Assembly: GCA_947561585.1 (NCBI GenBank)
Contig: CANNZV010000254.1
Span: forward strand, 1-64,000
Length of the DNA stretch: 64,000 nt
Direction: 5' to 3'
DNA from: Caprella mutica
Lineage: Eukaryota; Arthropoda; Malacostraca; Amphipoda; Caprellidae
Within the stretch, counting starts at the first letter, position 1. The number at the start of each line of letters is the position of its first letter. Under the pieces are notes generated by a model. It did not search any database and was not told where the DNA came from. It saw only the letters and a list, made by a program, of their open reading frames with translations. Positions 60,832 through 64,000 of this stretch are shown here, one piece after another. The position numbers and the translations under genes were made by a program.

Positions 60832-61622
60832 CATGGTAAAATTGATAAACATGGTATGAGTGATAAATATGGTAAAAGTGATAAACATGGAAATAAGATA
60901 AACATGCTAAAATTGATAAACATGGTAAAGGTGATAAATATGGTAAAAGTGATAAACATGGTAAAGGTGATAAACATGATAAAAGTGATAAAAGTGATAA
61001 ACATGGTAAAAGTGATAAACATGGAAATAAGATAAACATGCTAAAATTGATAGACAAGGTAAAAGTGATGAACATGGAAAAAAGATAAACATGGTAAAAT
61101 TGATAAACATGGTAAAGGTGATAAACATGATAAAAGTGATAAACATGGTAAAAGTGATAAACATGGTAAAAGTGATGAACATGGAAAAAAGATAAACATG
61201 GTAAAATTGATAAACATGGTAAAGGTGATAAACATGATAAAAGTGATAAACATGGTAGAAGTGATAAACATGGAAAAAATATAAACATGGTAAAATTGAT
61301 AAACATGATAAAAGTGATAAACATGATAAAAGTGATAAACATGATAAAAGTGATAAACATGATAAAAGTGATAAACATGATAAAAGTGATAAACATGGTA
61401 AAATTGATAAACATGGTAAAGGTGATAAACATGGTTATAATGATAAACAAGAAAAAAAGATAAACATGGAAAAATGATAAACATGATAAACATGGTAAAG
61501 GTGATAAACATGATTATAATGATAAACAAGAAAAAATGATAAACATGGTAAAAATGATAAACATGATAAAAATGATAAACATGATAAAAGTGATAAACAT
61601 GGAAAAATGATAAACATGGTAT
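60832..61622. repeat. 18 bp minisatellite
   Basis: About 43 units of GATAAACATGGTAAAAGT with single-base and small-indel variants (GGAAATAA, GATAAAAG). Longer blocks (about 60838-61070) are repeated, giving a weak higher-order pattern. Many overlapping - strand frames (60-210 codons, rich in Met-Phe-Ile-Thr-Phe) are by-products of an 18 bp unit without stops. Confidence 0.95.
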
Positions 61623-61629
61623 AAAAATC

Positions 61630-63620
61630 TAGCTCATACTGTTTATATGTTTAGTAAAAATTGAGAGTCAATACAAATACAAGATAGGAATTAAATATTT
61701 CTTTAAAACTGTTACTTGTGATGCCTATTTTCCTGAGTTTTCGAATTGTATAGCTTCAAATAATAACAATCATCCAGTTTAGCAACGCATGGAACAGTAA
61801 TAATGCCTAAAGAGTAAACATCAATATTCAATATAGAATACTTTGCAAAGCACAATATATAGAATATTTTTCCTCAATTAAGAGATTCGGACTCTATGGG
61901 TAATATTAAAAATTATATTTTTTTATATTAATAAACGATAGTTTGCTTTATTTTTTGGTACTTAAACGTGTCCTTGAATAAGGAAATTTACATCTATGGG
62001 TTTTATTAATACAGTTATATATTTTCTATATTCTGGTAGTCCTTGAAGCTTTTAATTATCGGGACTCCATTTTCTCTTCATATAAATATTTTTTTATGTA
62101 ATATTTATGTAAAAATATGATAGTGATCTCGATTCTCACATCTATAGAGTGCAAGAAGTCATTTTGATATAAACTATGAATTGAAAAAGACAATCAATAA
62201 TCTAAATTACAACAGTTCGGGGCCAAAGGAACGCCCTTTCTGTTCCATTAGGGATAAAGTCCCTGGGGGCGAAAAAGAGACACCAGATCTATTGACAGTT
62301 AAGACATGTGGAGTTGACTTAGGTGTAACTTTTATTTGAAAACCACAGGCCTTGTCGTGAGGTCAATGGTATAATAAATTAACCAATCAATGAAAACATT
62401 TACAAACACTTCAGTAAAACCATATTGCCTCAAGATATCTTTTATGTCTATGTTTATGTCATTTTGCTGAGTATCTAAACTATCCTATTAGATCTCCGTG
62501 CAATATTTCTTTCTATCTCCACTTGTCTCCATACCTGCGTAGTCTCGTAACGCATAAATATTTGTATGGGTTATTACTAACAACACAGCTTTAGTTGAAG
62601 GTGTAGTGGTATTTAACATTAACTTGTTTGAAAGTGTTTTTACCAACGATCTAAAAGGTTGTTTCCTATCTTTATTTGATATCTTAAATATTATTCTTTA
62701 CAAGTTGAAACAATATCATCTTCGTCACATTGGTTTATTTGTCGCAATATTCCACTTTATAACAATTATCATCCTGCATGCATTACCTGTGATCTGCAAT
62801 TGAAGTAAAATACCTTACCCATTTATTATTTACCAACCCAGTTGTTATACTCCCTTTAAGTGACTAAATTGTATCACAATAACAATAAAGGGTTAATGAC
62901 TGTAAATAATAAGATACAGTTCTACATCTTGAGTATCAAGAGAGGATATATCTACATTCTACGTATTATTATATTCTTTTTTACTAATTTAGTGAATCAC
63001 CGATAAAGGACAGTTACAACAATAATTTTTTTAAAGTGCCATTAAAAAAATACATATAACTAATCAGTAATTATTTACTATTAAATACTAAATATAACTT
63101 TTTACTATTCCAGAGATGAATTAGATGACATTGTTAAATTATGACTACAACAAACCCTTGTAGTAAACCAGAGTTACGTTCCAGGCTAACTTGGTCTAGT
63201 TAACTCACTTTAGTATTTTTGTACTAGTAACTAGACCGACACAGTTTCTCCATGGAAATGAAGCGGTGACTGTGATAATTCGACAATTTTATTTGTTTAT
63301 CAAGAATTTAAAGGAGACTAATATAACAATTTTGAGAGGAAAAACATTTGTTTAAACTATAATTAACAAGTATTTTTAAAACTAAACTATCACTAGAAAT
63401 AAGCATAATCATCACTGTATCCACAATACAGTTTTATGTAAATCTTCACATCAATTTTTATTTGCATAGACTCTGCCATGAACAAAATGATAAATATTTA
63501 CTTATGTTTTATTTAAAAAATATACATAATTAATTATTCGAAGAGATTTTTGTTGAACAGAGTATTTTGATTATATATAGTCATTTAAATTAAGAATAAG
63601 AACTGCTTTGAAGAACAATA
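61630..63620. other. Intergenic, no gene seen
   Basis: AT-rich. A GC-richer island at 62216-62290 (GGGGCCAAAGGAACGCCC, GGGATAAAGTCCCTGGGGGCG) stands out but was not identified. No supported reading frame. Confidence 0.45.
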
Positions 63621-63625
63621 AATAG

Positions 63626-63657
63626 TTTCGAATAGAAATATTTCTATTCATCATCAG
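63626..63657 (-). ncRNA. Hammerhead-ribozyme-like motif, isolated Penelope relic
   Basis: On the - strand CTGATGA, T, then GAATAGAAA/TTTCTATTC with a TA loop, then GAAA, preceded by GGTTTTTCCACCCTTCTC as in the intact element. The neighbouring sequence is otherwise not clearly Penelope-like, so this is probably a truncated pseudo-LTR. Confidence 0.4.
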
Positions 63658-63742
63658 GAGAAGGGTGGAAAAACCTGTAACTATTTCCGGTTTCATATCT
63701 AAATATTTAATAGATTAATTAATAATAATAAACTATTAGGTC

Positions 63743-64000
63743 CCCTTCACACTTGCGTTTCTCACCGCCACGTTAGCAAAAAGGCTCATTACAAATAGTT
63801 TAGCTACAATTGATTTTAACGGAACCCTTCACACTTGCGTTTTTTTTTCACCAGCTTTTCTTCTAAGTGATCTAACGCAACATAGCTCAGTCCCTTGCTA
63901 AAATACTAGCAGTATTTTAGACGATAGAGTTTTAGCAGGATACAAATGTCTATTGTACCATTTACATTAGCGTTTTTTTCACTGCTGAGATTGCATACAT
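63743..64000. mobile_element. Part of an unidentified short repeat
   Basis: CCCTTCACACTTGCGTTT occurs at 63744 and 63826, with a weaker CATTTACATTAGCGTTTTTTT at 63959. It looks like a MITE or a tandem of its ends cut off by the window edge. Confidence 0.4.

Noticed and set aside
60801..61617. Several - strand frames up to 210 codons rich in Met-Phe-Ile-Thr-Phe
   Set aside because: By-product of an 18 bp minisatellite read in different frames, not a membrane protein.

Overview
The window looks like nuclear DNA of an arthropod, most likely an insect. It is AT-rich and packed with transposons and minisatellites. Two intron-bearing host genes can be assembled exon by exon across canonical GT-AG junctions: a kinesin-II motor subunit (KIF3A/Klp64D, + strand, 30990-34914, 6 coding exons, 748 aa) and deoxyhypusine synthase (DHPS, - strand, 53512-46769, 9 coding exons, 359 aa). 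No bacterial-style gene, tRNA, rRNA or CRISPR array was seen. The species cannot be named from the sequence.

Layout. 1-1340: satellite of about 190 bp units. 1370-6427: 5 kb element bounded by 59 bp perfect inverted repeats, with a decayed tyrosine-recombinase-like fragment. 6899-16468: a four-deep nest of mobile elements. The innermost is a complete Ty3/gypsy-type LTR retrotransposon on the - strand (7026-15983) with 636/643 bp LTRs that look identical apart from one 7 bp duplication, a primer-binding site, a polypurine tract, gag and a 1.8 kb-codon pol frame. 16742-17743: another nest of small elements with 8 bp target duplications. 17979-20843: a DNA transposon with 26 bp inverted ends that is mostly a 22-23 bp minisatellite. 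22221-25973: a hAT-like transposon carrying a 32 bp minisatellite, interrupted by a second hAT-like transposon (23061-25349) that carries its own minisatellite. 26000-30800: broken and nested MITEs. 30990-34914: KIF3A. 35984-43356: a nearly intact Penelope-like retroelement with 2.33 kb direct repeats on both sides of an RT/GIY-YIG gene. 43660-44850: two minisatellites. 46769-53512: DHPS, whose introns hold two hAT-like MITEs and a dead Tc1/mariner relic. 54308-54622 and 60832-61622: minisatellites. 56975-58652: a mariner-type relic with long inverted arms, interrupted by a third hAT-like MITE of the same family as those in DHPS.

How it fits together. The host genes are unrelated in function: one is an anterograde ciliary/axonal motor, the other makes hypusine on eIF5A. 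Everything between them is a record of successive transposition. Many insertions can be ordered because their 8 bp duplications (hAT superfamily) are still legible. The most unusual points are an OTU-like domain plus a second aspartic-protease domain inside the gypsy pol frame, the minisatellite-filled DNA transposons, and a hammerhead-ribozyme-like motif repeated at four Penelope-related sites.
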